NCBI RefSeq assembly: GCF_947496855.1
Contig: NZ_CANMED010000003.1
Location: 62,001 to 126,000, forward strand
Direction: 5' to 3'
DNA: 64,000 nt
DNA from: an uncultured Aquimarina sp.
Lineage (GTDB): Bacteria > Bacteroidota > Bacteroidia > Flavobacteriales > Flavobacteriaceae
This document shows positions 1 through 9,244 of this stretch, in pieces. A program made the position numbers and the translations under genes. Positions within the stretch are counted from its first letter, which is position 1, and every line of letters begins with the position of its first letter. Below the pieces are notes generated by a model. It saw only the letters and a program-made list of their open reading frames with translations. It was not told where the DNA came from and did not search any database.

Positions 1-3000
1 CATACCCAGAATAATCTAGTCTAAAATCTCCATATCCTGAGGAAAGTCCCATTCTATTAAGAGGATTTCCAAAATGTGCAAACCATCTTTCCTGATTAAT
101 CTGAATAATCCCTTCTACTGCCTTTTTTGCTCTTCCTTTCCCTATAATTAATCCATCTGCTATGTCTGTATATACATCTAAATAGGTATAAAATGCTTTA
201 TTTTCGAAATCTAACTGCCCAAATAAATAAGCGTCTACTCCATCAACATCAGGCATAGATTGAATTTCGGTTACATCCGTACCTGCTTCTTCTTCAGAAA
301 TTCTTTCTGACAGAGACCTAGTATCTCTTACTTCATTATTAGTTGCATTATTATGTATTCCTCGTTCATCTCTTCCATTATTATCTGTGGCATTTCCTAA
401 AGTTCTATTTTCACCTTCTCCTTCATAAGCTTTTAATTGTTTAGATAATTGATTCTTTAAAAACATATTTGGATTATCTAGTTTATTAAGTCCTCTAGCC
501 TGTCCTATAAAAGAAAGACTGTTTATACCTCCGTTTTTATTAATATTTAATTCGGCACCTGCTCCACAGCGCATTAAATTATCTCCTCCGTGATGCCAGA
601 ATACAATAAACTTAATTCCAAAATGCCCCATTGCAGGCTCGTAAGAAAAACCAGAGGGTGAGACTTTAGAACTAGCATTACCAGCATCCATTCTCCTTCT
701 CATATTATTGTATATCCCACCTCCAAATCCATTAACTGAAAAAGCACCCTTAGGCAATGTAACCGTTGATTTATTAAATAATTTTTGAGGGAATTCGGCA
801 GAGAAATCTACATACCAAAATGACGCATCTTCAGCAAATAATACTTTAGACTTAATTCTTAAGTTGGTATTACTATTATCTTCTTCGTAATTCTGTTCTG
901 TTTTTTTTCGTTTAGAATCTGTAAAATCTATTTTAATTTCCCCATCACCTGCAAATGCATTTCCGTAGATTGAATCTCCATAAGTTCTTTTTACAAATGC
1001 TTTTAGTTTAAGAAAAGTCCATCTTCCTTTTACTGCTATTTTGGCCCATCTAGTGTCCTTATATGCTATACTGGAAACCCCATTAGTAATTTCATCCTTC
1101 GCAATAACGTCTATGCTTGTACTTCCCCTAATAAATTTCTTTTCATCTCCTCCTGTAAAATCCATGCTTACATCAAAACCTAATACTTTTTCATTTTTTT
1201 CTGGATAACTTTTATAGGTAATAGCATCTAACGAAATATTAAGTCTAGACTTCTTTTCTGGATCTAACCTTCCCGTTTGATCATTTCTATCACTATCATC
1301 AGAACTATATCTTTCTTTAATATTACTACCGTTACCCATTGCTAAACCTTCAGTATACCCTAAGTATTCGATATCTAAAGTGGCACCTTCAGTTTTCATT
1401 TTTAGTCCTTCAAAAGTGAGTCCCTTAAATCGAACCATATCGGTTTCATCCTCTGTTACTCCTTGATCTGTGGTATAGGATTGTGTTGCATTTTCTGCTG
1501 CTTCTCTTTGTTTTTTTGAAGAAATAATAGTTGTCATTATTCCATTAAAATTAGTCTCTGGCCTAAAGTTATTATCCACAACTGGCATTTTTATATAGGA
1601 CCCAGCACGTAGTTTTATAGAAGCTAAAAAAACAGGAATATCAATTTCACTTAAGGTTTTAACCTTTATACTATATTCTTCGTCCGAAATGAATCCATCA
1701 TATTCCAAGAATGAAATGTCATTTTGATCTGGTAAAATACCATTCTCATCATTATAAGAGGCATGTATTACTCCATTCGTACCGTTTTTGATATCCTCAA
1801 AAATAGGAAGACGCATGCCTCCAGAAAATTTTGATTCTAAGATATTATTGTTTAGTAGTTCTAAACTGATATTTGCCACAGACATAGGCCAACCAATGGG
1901 TTCTGAGGTGACTCCATCAGATATAGAAATTACATCTTCTTCAACTACAATACCAGATACGCCATGGTTATCAATAATCAAATTAGTAGCATCAAAATAG
2001 ACTCTATCATTATTTTGGATGCTTTGTTTAGTTTTAAAAACCTTTGGTAACCCTACTTGTAATGATTTAATGAAGATTCCTCTCCAAGTATGCTTATTTG
2101 GTAATAGAACACCTAAATCCAGATAATGCTGAGGAAAAGTGATGTTTTCAGGGTTCCTACTATCACTAAAATCAAAAACGGCTTGATTACTTGTAAATGT
2201 AAATTTGTCTTCTTTATTTACTAAAACAAATGGAGACAATTCTACATCTACTATCAAATCATTCCAAGAGGCAGCATTTGCTATAAAAGCTCCATTAACT
2301 TTCTCTGTAGCATCTTGAGAAGGCTCTCCATTTGATTGTATAGGAATCAATAAATTTCTCGAAATTTGCACCTGCCCATCAATACTCATACCCGTTACTC
2401 CATTACAATCTATAGATACAAATGATACATTCTGAATATTACCATTGATATAGTTAGAAGTTCCCTTTAGTGAGAGTAACCAGTTTGAGGAATGAAAAGG
2501 TATTTCAACATTACCTAATAATACCAAATTAGCATTTCCTGCGGTACCTCCATTACCAATAAGCCCTCCTTCTTTTGATAATTGAATATTATCAGCTCCA
2601 AAGAACAACTCGATAGGCTGACCATTCAAATTGGATTGAGGCAAAACGACTTTAACAAAAACCTTAAATAATGTTGACAAACCAAACCGAGCCTCTGCAA
2701 AAGCTATTTGATATTCTACTTCATCCACTACTTCCCTTATTCCAGCCGGAAGAATAACTTCATTGTTAGAGCCAGAGAATGTAGAAATCCAATTTCCTGA
2801 ATCTTCAATTTTTTCAAAAACCGTTTTTGCTTCTAATCTAGTATTTTCCGAAGTTGATGTTTTTTCCTTGTTTTTTGATGTTTGATTTTTAAAAAAATGA
2901 TACGATTGGCTATTAAAATTATAAACAGAAAAATCCTTTTTTATATCAAACAAGTAATTAGCTACGTTACTATCGTTTAAGATTAGTTTTGGGTTGTTAC

Positions 3001-3109
3001 GCGCAACGCTTGGAAGGTCAATGTTACTAAATTTACCGTTGCTTTTGCCTGTAAAACAGAAGAAATAAAATAACAATAAAAACAAAAAATTACTTTTTAG
3101 AGGAAGCAC
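1..3109 (-). CDS. Large secreted protein of unknown function, partial (C-terminus outside window)
   Basis: An open frame of about 1,036 codons crosses the left edge, so the C-terminus is missing. There is no ATG at the N-terminus. A GTG at 3107-3109, just after an in-frame stop, begins a good signal peptide (MLPLKSNFLFLLLFYFF...), so I take GTG as the start. The rest is rich in Ser, Asn, Gly and beta-strand-like stretches, with few long hydrophobic segments after the signal, which fits an exported or surface protein. One segment with the residues HHGGDN and MRCGAGAELN lies about 850 residues in. I recognise no domain. The gene is divergent from the acyl-CoA oxidase gene across a 420-bp gap. 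The frame and signal peptide are seen; extracellular location is inferred. Confidence 0.8.
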   Translation of the reverse strand, partial: MLPLKSNFLFLLLFYFFCFTGKSNGKFSNIDLPSVARNNPKLILNDSNVANYLFDIKKDFSVYNFNSQSYHFFKNQTSKNKEKTSTSENTRLEAKTVFEKIEDSGNWISTFSGSNNEVILPAGIREVVDEVEYQIAFAEARFGLSTLFKVFVKVVLPQSNLNGQPIELFFGADNIQLSKEGGLIGNGGTAGNANLVLLGNVEIPFHSSNWLLSLKGTSNYINGNIQNVSFVSIDCNGVTGMSIDGQVQISRNLLIPIQSNGEPSQDATEKVNGAFIANAASWNDLIVDVELSPFVLVNKEDKFTFTSNQAVFDFSDSRNPENITFPQHYLDLGVLLPNKHTWRGIFIKSLQVGLPKVFKTKQSIQNNDRVYFDATNLIIDNHGVSGIVVEEDVISISDGVTSEPIGWPMSVANISLELLNNNILESKFSGGMRLPIFEDIKNGTNGVIHASYNDENGILPDQNDISFLEYDGFISDEEYSIKVKTLSEIDIPVFLASIKLRAGSYIKMPVVDNNFRPETNFNGIMTTIISSKKQREAAENATQSYTTDQGVTEDETDMVRFKGLTFEGLKMKTEGATLDIEYLGYTEGLAMGNGSNIKERYSSDDSDRNDQTGRLDPEKKSRLNISLDAITYKSYPEKNEKVLGFDVSMDFTGGDEKKFIRGSTSIDVIAKDEITNGVSSIAYKDTRWAKIAVKGRWTFLKLKAFVKRTYGDSIYGNAFAGDGEIKIDFTDSKRKKTEQNYEEDNSNTNLRIKSKVLFAEDASFWYVDFSAEFPQKLFNKSTVTLPKGAFSVNGFGGGIYNNMRRRMDAGNASSKVSPSGFSYEPAMGHFGIKFIVFWHHGGDNLMRCGAGAELNINKNGGINSLSFIGQARGLNKLDNPNMFLKNQLSKQLKAYEGEGENRTLGNATDNNGRDERGIHNNATNNEVRDTRSLSERISEEEAGTDVTEIQSMPDVDGVDAYLFGQLDFENKAFYTYLDVYTDIADGLIIGKGRAKKAVEGIIQINQERWFAHFGNPLNRMGLSSGYGDFRLDYSGY

Positions 3110-3529
3110 TTAATAGCAGTTTTGAGGTTGATGATCTGTAATAAATTTTCTGTGTGTGAAAATAAAATTTTTACCCACAAGGAATATTTTTTAGTCATTA
3201 CCTTATCTTAATCATAATATTAAGTTCATATTATTCTTAAAAAAGCATAACTCTTGGGTTACTTTTTTTTTACCCTAAAGATTTGTCTTTCCCAAAAATA
3301 TTTTTTTATTCAAAAATGTTATAGTAGGTGAAGAGTTATGAGAAAACAATGAAACATTGATATTCTTAATAAAAATAACGGTGTTTAAAAGGCTAACTCC
3401 ATAAACATACCGAAAATGAAAGAAAAATTCTAATACTATTTTTTAGCACGATAAACTCGAATCTATAAATTAAATAACCCCATCATATTATCCATAATTA
3501 TTCTAAAATAATTATTGTATTTTCATTCT
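3110..3529. other. Divergent intergenic region, no gene seen
   Basis: This 420-bp, very AT-rich gap separates two divergent genes and must carry both promoters. I see no open frame, no long palindrome and no convincing TAnnTTTG -7 element on either strand. Confidence 0.5.
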
Positions 3530-5794
3530 ATGAACGTAACTAAGTATACTCAAGGTGTTTTACAATATATTCCTTTCTTTTATGTAATCTGGTCAGACGA
3601 TTTGTTATCCTACTCGGAAATTTCTGTCGTAAAAACAGCGATCCAAGGAGATGAAACATTAGGCAAAGAAGACAGAGATATCCTTAAAAGTTGGTTAAAC
3701 CCTAATGAGCCTCCTAAGGATCAAGAACTTAAGAACTGGAAAAAAACAATAACAAATTCTTATATTAAGCTAGTAGAAAGTGAAGTGCAACCACTCACAA
3801 CTTTCAGCAAAAAATTAGTTTGTTATTATCATATAGAATGTCCTTTTAATACTCATTTAAAAGATATAGAAATAAACCTTGGTATTCAACCCAACCACTA
3901 CAGGCATTTATTTGATTTAGAAGTAGTGCAAGAAATAATGGCTGAGCATTATGAAGCTTCTACTATTGACAGGATTCTAAAGGGTGAGCACACTGATGTG
4001 GTTGATGCTTTTAGAGAAGTCCTTAAAAACCCCATTTTTGAATGGGATATCAGGAGAACCAAAGAAGAATTTAGAGAACACGTATTACAACAAGTGAAAT
4101 TCTTAGCCAAAGAAGGATATGGAGCCATGGCATATCCAGAAGCGTATGGTGGCACCGAGAATATGCCTGGATATGCAGCTGTTTTTGAAAATCTAATGTA
4201 TGTAGACGGAAGTTTAGCTATAAAGTTTGGGGTTCAATTCGGTCTTTTTGGAGGAAGTATCCAAAAATTAGGAACACAAAAACATCATGATCAATACCTA
4301 GCAGATACTGGCAAAACAAAACTATTAGGATGTTTTGCCATGACCGAAACTGGACATGGTTCTAATGTAAGAGGTATTAAAACTACTGCAACATATCATA
4401 AAGAAAAAGATAGTATAATTATACATACACCAGGACAAAATGATAATAAAGAATATATCGGTAATGCATTAGATTCTAAGATGGCTTCCGTTTTTGCCCA
4501 ATTGATCGTCAATGGAAAGAACGAAGGAGTGCACGCTATTCTCGTTCCTATAAGAAATGAGCAACACCAATTAATGCCTGGGGTCACTATCGAGGATAAT
4601 GGTTATAAATTAGGCCTTAACGGAGTAGACAATGGAAAAATATGGTTTCATCAAGTGCGCGTCCCTAGAGAGAACTTATTAAACAAATATGGCGACATTG
4701 ATGCTAATGGCTCATATCATTCTGATATCAAAAATCCGAACAAACGCTTTTTTACGATGTTAGGTACGCTAGTTGGAGGCAGAATATGTGTTGCTCGCGC
4801 TGGGCTAGGCGGAGCTAAAAAAGCCTTAGCTATCGCTGTTAGACACGCTTTAAAAAGAAGACAGTTTAACGATAGTATAAAAATTCAGGAGGATCTCCTT
4901 ATGGATTATCCCACACATCAATTGCGTCTTACACCTGCTGTCGCATCATGTTATGTTTATGATATTACATTAACACATATGATGAAAGTATACAGCGACA
5001 AATCTATAGTGGATAAACGAAAAATTGAAACTCAGGCGGCTGGGCTAAAATCCATAATCACCTGGTTTGCGAACGATACGATACAAGAATGTAGAGAAGC
5101 CTGCGGTGGAAAAGGATATTTAATAGAAAATCAAATTGCCGATCTAAAAGGTGATGTAGACATTTTCACCACTTTTGAAGGAGACAATCATGTATTACTA
5201 TTATTAGCAGCCAAGGGTATATTATCCGAATTTAAATCAGAATTTAATAGTGCTGGTTTTACTGCTGTTTTAAAACTATTGGGAGCTAGACTTAATGATA
5301 AATTAAGTACCATAAATCCGGCTTACACAAACAATGTAGATAAGGATCATCTGTATAGTTCTAAATTTCATAAGCATGCATTTGATTATCGCACCAGAAG
5401 GCTTACCTATACTTTAGCAATGCGAATTCGTGATTATGTAAAAAAAGGAATTCCATCGTATCAAGCTTTTCTAAAAGTTCAAACACATTTATTAGCCTTA
5501 GGAAAAGCATACAGCACAGAACTAGCATATACGACCTTCACTAATTTTGTAGATACCATAGAAGATGAAAAATATCAGCAGTTGTTTCAGAAAATGGGTA
5601 CTTTATATGCATTGCACGAATTGAGAAAAGATGCATCTTGGTATTTGGAACAAGGATATATTAGTGGTACAAAATCAAAAGCAATACGAAGCCGTGTAGA
5701 ACGTCTTTCTACAGAATTAAGACCTCATATAAAAACATTGATAGACGGCTATGGCATACCAGAGCATTGCATGAGCGCTCCTATTGCGAACTAA
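3530..5794 (+). CDS. Acyl-CoA oxidase / acyl-CoA dehydrogenase family flavoprotein
   Basis: This 754-residue protein catalyses FAD-dependent alpha,beta-dehydrogenation of acyl-CoA, the first step of beta-oxidation. The sequence is closer in layout to acyl-CoA oxidases than to short acyl-CoA dehydrogenases: an extra N-terminal helical domain, the signature CFAMTETGHGSN at about residues 268-279, the segment RFFTMLGTLVGGRI near 406-419, and the motif TTFEGDN near 547-553, whose Glu (about 550) aligns with the catalytic base of oxidases. The C-terminal domain matches the oxidase fold in length. A TTG lies 15 bp upstream in frame, but ATG at 3530 gives the expected N-terminus. The gene stands alone and is followed by a hairpin at 5863-5916. 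Oxidase versus dehydrogenase cannot be settled by eye. Confidence 0.9.
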   Translation: MNVTKYTQGVLQYIPFFYVIWSDDLLSYSEISVVKTAIQGDETLGKEDRDILKSWLNPNEPPKDQELKNWKKTITNSYIKLVESEVQPLTTFSKKLVCYYHIECPFNTHLKDIEINLGIQPNHYRHLFDLEVVQEIMAEHYEASTIDRILKGEHTDVVDAFREVLKNPIFEWDIRRTKEEFREHVLQQVKFLAKEGYGAMAYPEAYGGTENMPGYAAVFENLMYVDGSLAIKFGVQFGLFGGSIQKLGTQKHHDQYLADTGKTKLLGCFAMTETGHGSNVRGIKTTATYHKEKDSIIIHTPGQNDNKEYIGNALDSKMASVFAQLIVNGKNEGVHAILVPIRNEQHQLMPGVTIEDNGYKLGLNGVDNGKIWFHQVRVPRENLLNKYGDIDANGSYHSDIKNPNKRFFTMLGTLVGGRICVARAGLGGAKKALAIAVRHALKRRQFNDSIKIQEDLLMDYPTHQLRLTPAVASCYVYDITLTHMMKVYSDKSIVDKRKIETQAAGLKSIITWFANDTIQECREACGGKGYLIENQIADLKGDVDIFTTFEGDNHVLLLLAAKGILSEFKSEFNSAGFTAVLKLLGARLNDKLSTINPAYTNNVDKDHLYSSKFHKHAFDYRTRRLTYTLAMRIRDYVKKGIPSYQAFLKVQTHLLALGKAYSTELAYTTFTNFVDTIEDEKYQQLFQKMGTLYALHELRKDASWYLEQGYISGTKSKAIRSRVERLSTELRPHIKTLIDGYGIPEHCMSAPIAN

Positions 5795-5862
5795 AGTGAT
5801 CGTATAATTAATATGGAACTAGATTAACAATTCTATTAAACTAGTGTTAGTATATATATGAA

Positions 5863-5916
5863 GCCTATTAAAAGGGCTTAAAATACAACTTACGCATTTT
5901 TAGTAGGCCTATTTTT
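5863..5916 (+). terminator. Probable rho-independent terminator after the acyl-CoA oxidase gene
   Basis: GCCTATTAAAA (5863-5873) pairs with TTTTAGTAGGC (5898-5908) with one mismatch across a 24-base loop, followed by a CTATTTTTATT tract on the plus strand. It lies about 70 bp after the stop codon. Confidence 0.5.
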
Positions 5917-6066
5917 ATTCAAAAACAAACTAATTAAATATAATAGGAAGAGTTCAACAATGAGAAGTAGTTCCAACTATTCATGATCCTCGGAACCGTA
6001 AGATTGTATGTTTCTAGATTCTACTTAGTGAAAATTTAAAAAAAATATGTGTTGAAGTTTTACACT

Positions 6067-7410
6067 CTAAAAAACTAACGTAAACACAGTGCCTTCGCCT
6101 TCTGTGCTACTGACGAGAATTTTTCCCTTATGTAGTAACATAATTTGTTTACATAAACTAAGACCGATACCACTACCTGTAGTTTTACTGGTAAAAAATG
6201 GAATAAAAATACTTTCCATAATATCCTGAGGAATTCCCGAACCATTGTCGTATACTTTGATTACGATATTTCTATTCGGTTTTTGCTCAGCAATTACTCG
6301 TATTTCTGGATTAGGTTTATGTTTGCAGGCGTCTACAGCATTTAAAATTAGATTAATCAAAACCTGTTCGATTAAATAGCTATCAATATTCAATTCTATT
6401 TTTGGAGGTACTACCTTAAAATCAATGGTAATGTCTTTTACATCCAAAGAAGGCTGCATTAGCAATTGTATAGTATCAAAAAGTTCGGTGATCTTTGTTT
6501 TATCCAGATTTAAATGTGTCACTTTACTTAGACTACGATATGTTTTAGCAAACTTCAATAAACCTTCACTCCTATTTTTTATAGTTTTCACACCTGCATT
6601 TAAATCTTCTAACTCCAGTGGATATTCATTAGGATTATCCAAAGTAAGCTGCAAATGTGATTGTAATGTGTCTGCCAGAGAGGAAATCGGTGCAATAGAA
6701 TTCATAATTTCATGTGTCATTACACTCAACAGTTTTTTCCAAGCTTCAGATTCATTTTTATTTAATGTATCATCGATATTTTGTAAAACTATAAGTTTAA
6801 AAGGATCATCATTAACCTGAAATACTGTATCAGAAATTAACACTTTTATCTTTTCATTTTGAACAGCTATAGAAATTGAATTTGGCTCTTTATGATAGGT
6901 CTCAAAAACTGCATCATACAAATCGGGTTTTCTTTTTTCTACAAAACGAATGTTCTTAAACGCTGGAAAATCTAATGTCTCTCTAAATGAATCATTGGAC
7001 CATAATACATCTCCTGTTTCCAGGTTATAAGCAATAATACCAATATCTACCATCTCTAATATCTTCTGAAGATATACGTATTGCGCCTCGTTCTGGGAGT
7101 TTATATCTTTGATAGTACGATTCACTTGATTAAAGCCTCTATAAAGAAATCGTATATCTTTAGGGCCTCTATCGTCAGGAAACCATCTAGAAAAATCTCG
7201 ATACTTAACCGCTTCAAAAAAATCATCCATAACAACAAAACGACGTTTCACAAAATTGTAAGTGGTATATCCAACATACAAGATTATAAACACGACACCT
7301 GTAGCAATACTACTATAGTCCATGTAAATAGCATATACTAAACCTAGTATCAGGGAAACCAAAATTAGAATCCTTAAGAATAGTCTGAAAATATAACCGT
7401 TATAATTCAT
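6067..7410 (-). CDS. Membrane sensor histidine kinase
   Basis: This is a 447-residue sensor kinase of the NtrB/AtoS-like type. Two membrane segments lie at about residues 9-28 and 33-50 with almost no periplasmic loop, so the signal is probably sensed in the membrane or cytoplasm. A PAS-like region spans about 110-215. The H-box SVMTHEIMNSIAPISSL puts the phosphorylated His at residue 233. The ATP-binding domain shows an N-box (LINLILNAVDAC), DNGSGIP and GSGIGLSLCKQ. The start codon overlaps the end of the upstream response-regulator gene by 11 bp, so the two are translationally coupled partners. Together they face the export operon starting at 8979 and very probably control it. Confidence 0.93.
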   Translation of the reverse strand: MNYNGYIFRLFLRILILVSLILGLVYAIYMDYSSIATGVVFIILYVGYTTYNFVKRRFVVMDDFFEAVKYRDFSRWFPDDRGPKDIRFLYRGFNQVNRTIKDINSQNEAQYVYLQKILEMVDIGIIAYNLETGDVLWSNDSFRETLDFPAFKNIRFVEKRKPDLYDAVFETYHKEPNSISIAVQNEKIKVLISDTVFQVNDDPFKLIVLQNIDDTLNKNESEAWKKLLSVMTHEIMNSIAPISSLADTLQSHLQLTLDNPNEYPLELEDLNAGVKTIKNRSEGLLKFAKTYRSLSKVTHLNLDKTKITELFDTIQLLMQPSLDVKDITIDFKVVPPKIELNIDSYLIEQVLINLILNAVDACKHKPNPEIRVIAEQKPNRNIVIKVYDNGSGIPQDIMESIFIPFFTSKTTGSGIGLSLCKQIMLLHKGKILVSSTEGEGTVFTLVF

Positions 7411-8746
7411 ACTTATCCAACCTTCTATATAATGCTGCTCTAGTAATTCCTAGTTCTTTTGCAGATTTCGAAACATTTCCTTTGTTTTTTTCTAGAACGG
7501 TAAGAATTGCATTTTTTTCTATACTATCTAAATTCATTGTTACAGCAGAAGTATTATTAGTTTGTCTTTCTATAGAAGAAAAAACTAAATCTTCAGGTTT
7601 CAAAACATTACCATCAGTCATAATTACGGCACGTTCTAAAACATATTGTAGTTCTCTTACATTACCCGGAAAATCGTGTTTTTTTAATTTAGATATAAAT
7701 CCGGAATCCAATGTAAACGCGCTCTTATTATATTTATCGGCATAAATATTAATAAAATGTTTCGCTAGTAGAGTAATATCTGTTCCTCGATCTCGTAATG
7801 GAGGCATCAGAATATCTACGGTATTAATTCGGTAAATTAAGTCTTTTCTAAACTTTTGTTCATCTGCTAAAACTTGCGGCTCAATGTTGGTAGCACAAAT
7901 TAATCTAATATCAATAGCGATTGCTTCATTGGATCCTAATGGAGTAACCAATCTGTTTTGTAAAACTGTTAATAGACGTACTTGTTGTCCTAAAGTAATA
8001 TTACCTATTTCATCTAAAAACAAAGTTCCTCCGTTAGCAGCTTCAAATCGCCCTACTCGATCTTCTTTAGCATCTGTAAAAGCTCCTTTTTTATAACCAA
8101 ATAATTCACTCTCAAAAAGTGATGAAGTTAATGCTCCCACATCTACTTTTACAAAAGGCTTATTCTTTCTATTAGAATCGTCGTGTAATGCTCTCGCTAT
8201 TAAATCTTTTCCTGTACCATTCTCCCCAAGAATTAAAACATTAGCATCGGTAGGTGCTACTTTTTTAAGTTTTAAGAATACATCCTTAATAGCTTCACTC
8301 TCTCCTATAATTGTATTTGTTCTCGATTGAGAAGCATTATTTTTTGAATTTTTAGATTTTTTAAACTGTAATAAGGTAGTAATCGTGTTTATTATTTTTT
8401 CATTTTTCCAAGGTTTGACTAAAAAATCAGAAGCTCCTTCTTTCAATGCACGAATTGCCAAATCAATATCTGCATAAGCAGTAATTAAAATGACGTCGGT
8501 TTCAGGTTTTTTTTCCTTAATCTTATTTAACCAAAAAATCCCTTCGTTACCCGTATTTACAAGGCCATTAAAATTCATGTCCAAAATAATAATATCGAAT
8601 TTTTTCTGCTCTATTTGAGCACCTATATTACTGGGATTTTTTTCTATAACAACCTCTCTTACCAAAGGTTTTAATAAAAGACGTAGCGCAGTTAATACAT
8701 CTACATCGTCATCTATAACTAATATCGTAGCTTCCTTTAATACCAT
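7400..8746 (-). CDS. NtrC-family sigma-54-dependent response regulator
   Basis: This 448-residue protein has a receiver domain (residues 5-125; acidic pocket D12/D13, phospho-acceptor D56 in LDMNF, conserved K111), an AAA+ domain (about 145-375; Walker A GENGTGK at 174-180; DEIG Walker B) and a C-terminal Fis-type helix-turn-helix (about 405-445). The sigma-54 contact loop reads GAFTDA (221-226) instead of the classical GAFTGA. The gene is first in a two-gene operon with its kinase and is divergent from the export genes. Two tandem palindromes between 8813 and 8857 are its likely binding sites, 67 bp from its own start codon, so autoregulation is possible. Class is certain; target genes are inferred from position and site sharing. 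Confidence 0.94.
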   Translation of the reverse strand: MVLKEATILVIDDDVDVLTALRLLLKPLVREVVIEKNPSNIGAQIEQKKFDIIILDMNFNGLVNTGNEGIFWLNKIKEKKPETDVILITAYADIDLAIRALKEGASDFLVKPWKNEKIINTITTLLQFKKSKNSKNNASQSRTNTIIGESEAIKDVFLKLKKVAPTDANVLILGENGTGKDLIARALHDDSNRKNKPFVKVDVGALTSSLFESELFGYKKGAFTDAKEDRVGRFEAANGGTLFLDEIGNITLGQQVRLLTVLQNRLVTPLGSNEAIAIDIRLICATNIEPQVLADEQKFRKDLIYRINTVDILMPPLRDRGTDITLLAKHFINIYADKYNKSAFTLDSGFISKLKKHDFPGNVRELQYVLERAVIMTDGNVLKPEDLVFSSIERQTNNTSAVTMNLDSIEKNAILTVLEKNKGNVSKSAKELGITRAALYRRLDKYEL

Positions 8747-8812
8747 TGATACAATATTACAATATTATATTCAGCATTTAAAAATAAGAAAAACAAAATA
8801 TTCAAGATCTTT

Positions 8813-8857
8813 AAATGTATCGTTTTCGAACACAAAGTGTATCGAAATCGTACACTT
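8813..8857. promoter_or_regulatory. Tandem enhancer palindromes (UAS) for the NtrC-type regulator, copy 1
   Basis: Two 23-bp palindromic sites lie side by side with centres 22 bp apart. The promoter-proximal site, 8835-8857, has perfect 7-bp arms AAGTGTA/TACACTT around TCGAAATCG. The distal site, 8813-8835, is weaker and has the core TGTATCG...CGAACA. The proximal site matches a site at 24196-24218 in 21 of 23 positions, and both stand 74 bp (start to GG) before a -24/-12-like element. The pattern and spacing are seen; binding by the adjacent regulator is inferred. Confidence 0.65.
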
Positions 8858-8906
8858 CTATTTCCATAAAAAAACATTAATTGCTGAAAAACAGTTATTT
8901 ACGTTT

Positions 8907-8923
8907 TTGGCACTATCTTGACT
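8907..8923 (+). promoter_or_regulatory. Candidate sigma-54 (-24/-12) promoter of the export operon
   Basis: TTGGCAC followed by TATCTTGACT resembles the -24/-12 consensus TGGCAC-N5-TTGC. The -24 half is perfect, but the -12 half has AC where GC is expected. It lies 56 bp before the small peptide gene and downstream of two palindromic enhancer sites, the expected layout for an NtrC-activated promoter. Confidence 0.5.
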
Positions 8924-8978
8924 ATGTAATTGTTGTACAAAAATAAGATTGAAAGTATAACAAGATAATTCATAAGAA

Positions 8979-9203
8979 ATGAGCAAACTAATTTTAATTC
9001 TAATCGTAACGCTAGTAACTTTTTTTTATGGGCAAGACGCTAAGGAATCAAATTTAGATTCCACAGCCATAAACTCTTTAACTACAATTCTAAAAGATTC
9101 AAATAAAGAAGATGAGCTTGTAGATTTCTATATACCCATTATTGATCAAAACAATGTTTCGTATAATAATGAATTTGGGTATGCAAGTTTAAAAACAAAA
9201 TAA
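8979..9203 (+). CDS. Small secreted peptide, first gene of the export operon
   Basis: A 74-residue protein with a clear signal peptide (MSKLILILIVTLVTFFYGQ, cleavage after about residue 18) and an acidic, soluble remainder. I recognise no family. It is the first gene after the candidate sigma-54 promoter and 41 bp before the HlyD-type adaptor gene, so it is probably co-transcribed with the exporter. It might be a periplasmic accessory protein or a cargo peptide; neither is shown by the sequence. Confidence 0.65.
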   Translation: MSKLILILIVTLVTFFYGQDAKESNLDSTAINSLTTILKDSNKEDELVDFYIPIIDQNNVSYNNEFGYASLKTK

Positions 9204-9244
9204 ACTAAATCAACTAATCAGCATCAATAATCAAAAGACCAAAC

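Noticed and set aside
3110-3529. TAnnTTTG-type promoters in the first divergent gap
   Set aside because: Several T-rich strings come close, but none has the full -7 element with an acceptable -33 spacing.
6425-6820. 131-codon plus-strand frame opposite the histidine kinase
   Set aside because: It lies wholly inside the kinase gene on the other strand and its sequence has no family or signal features.
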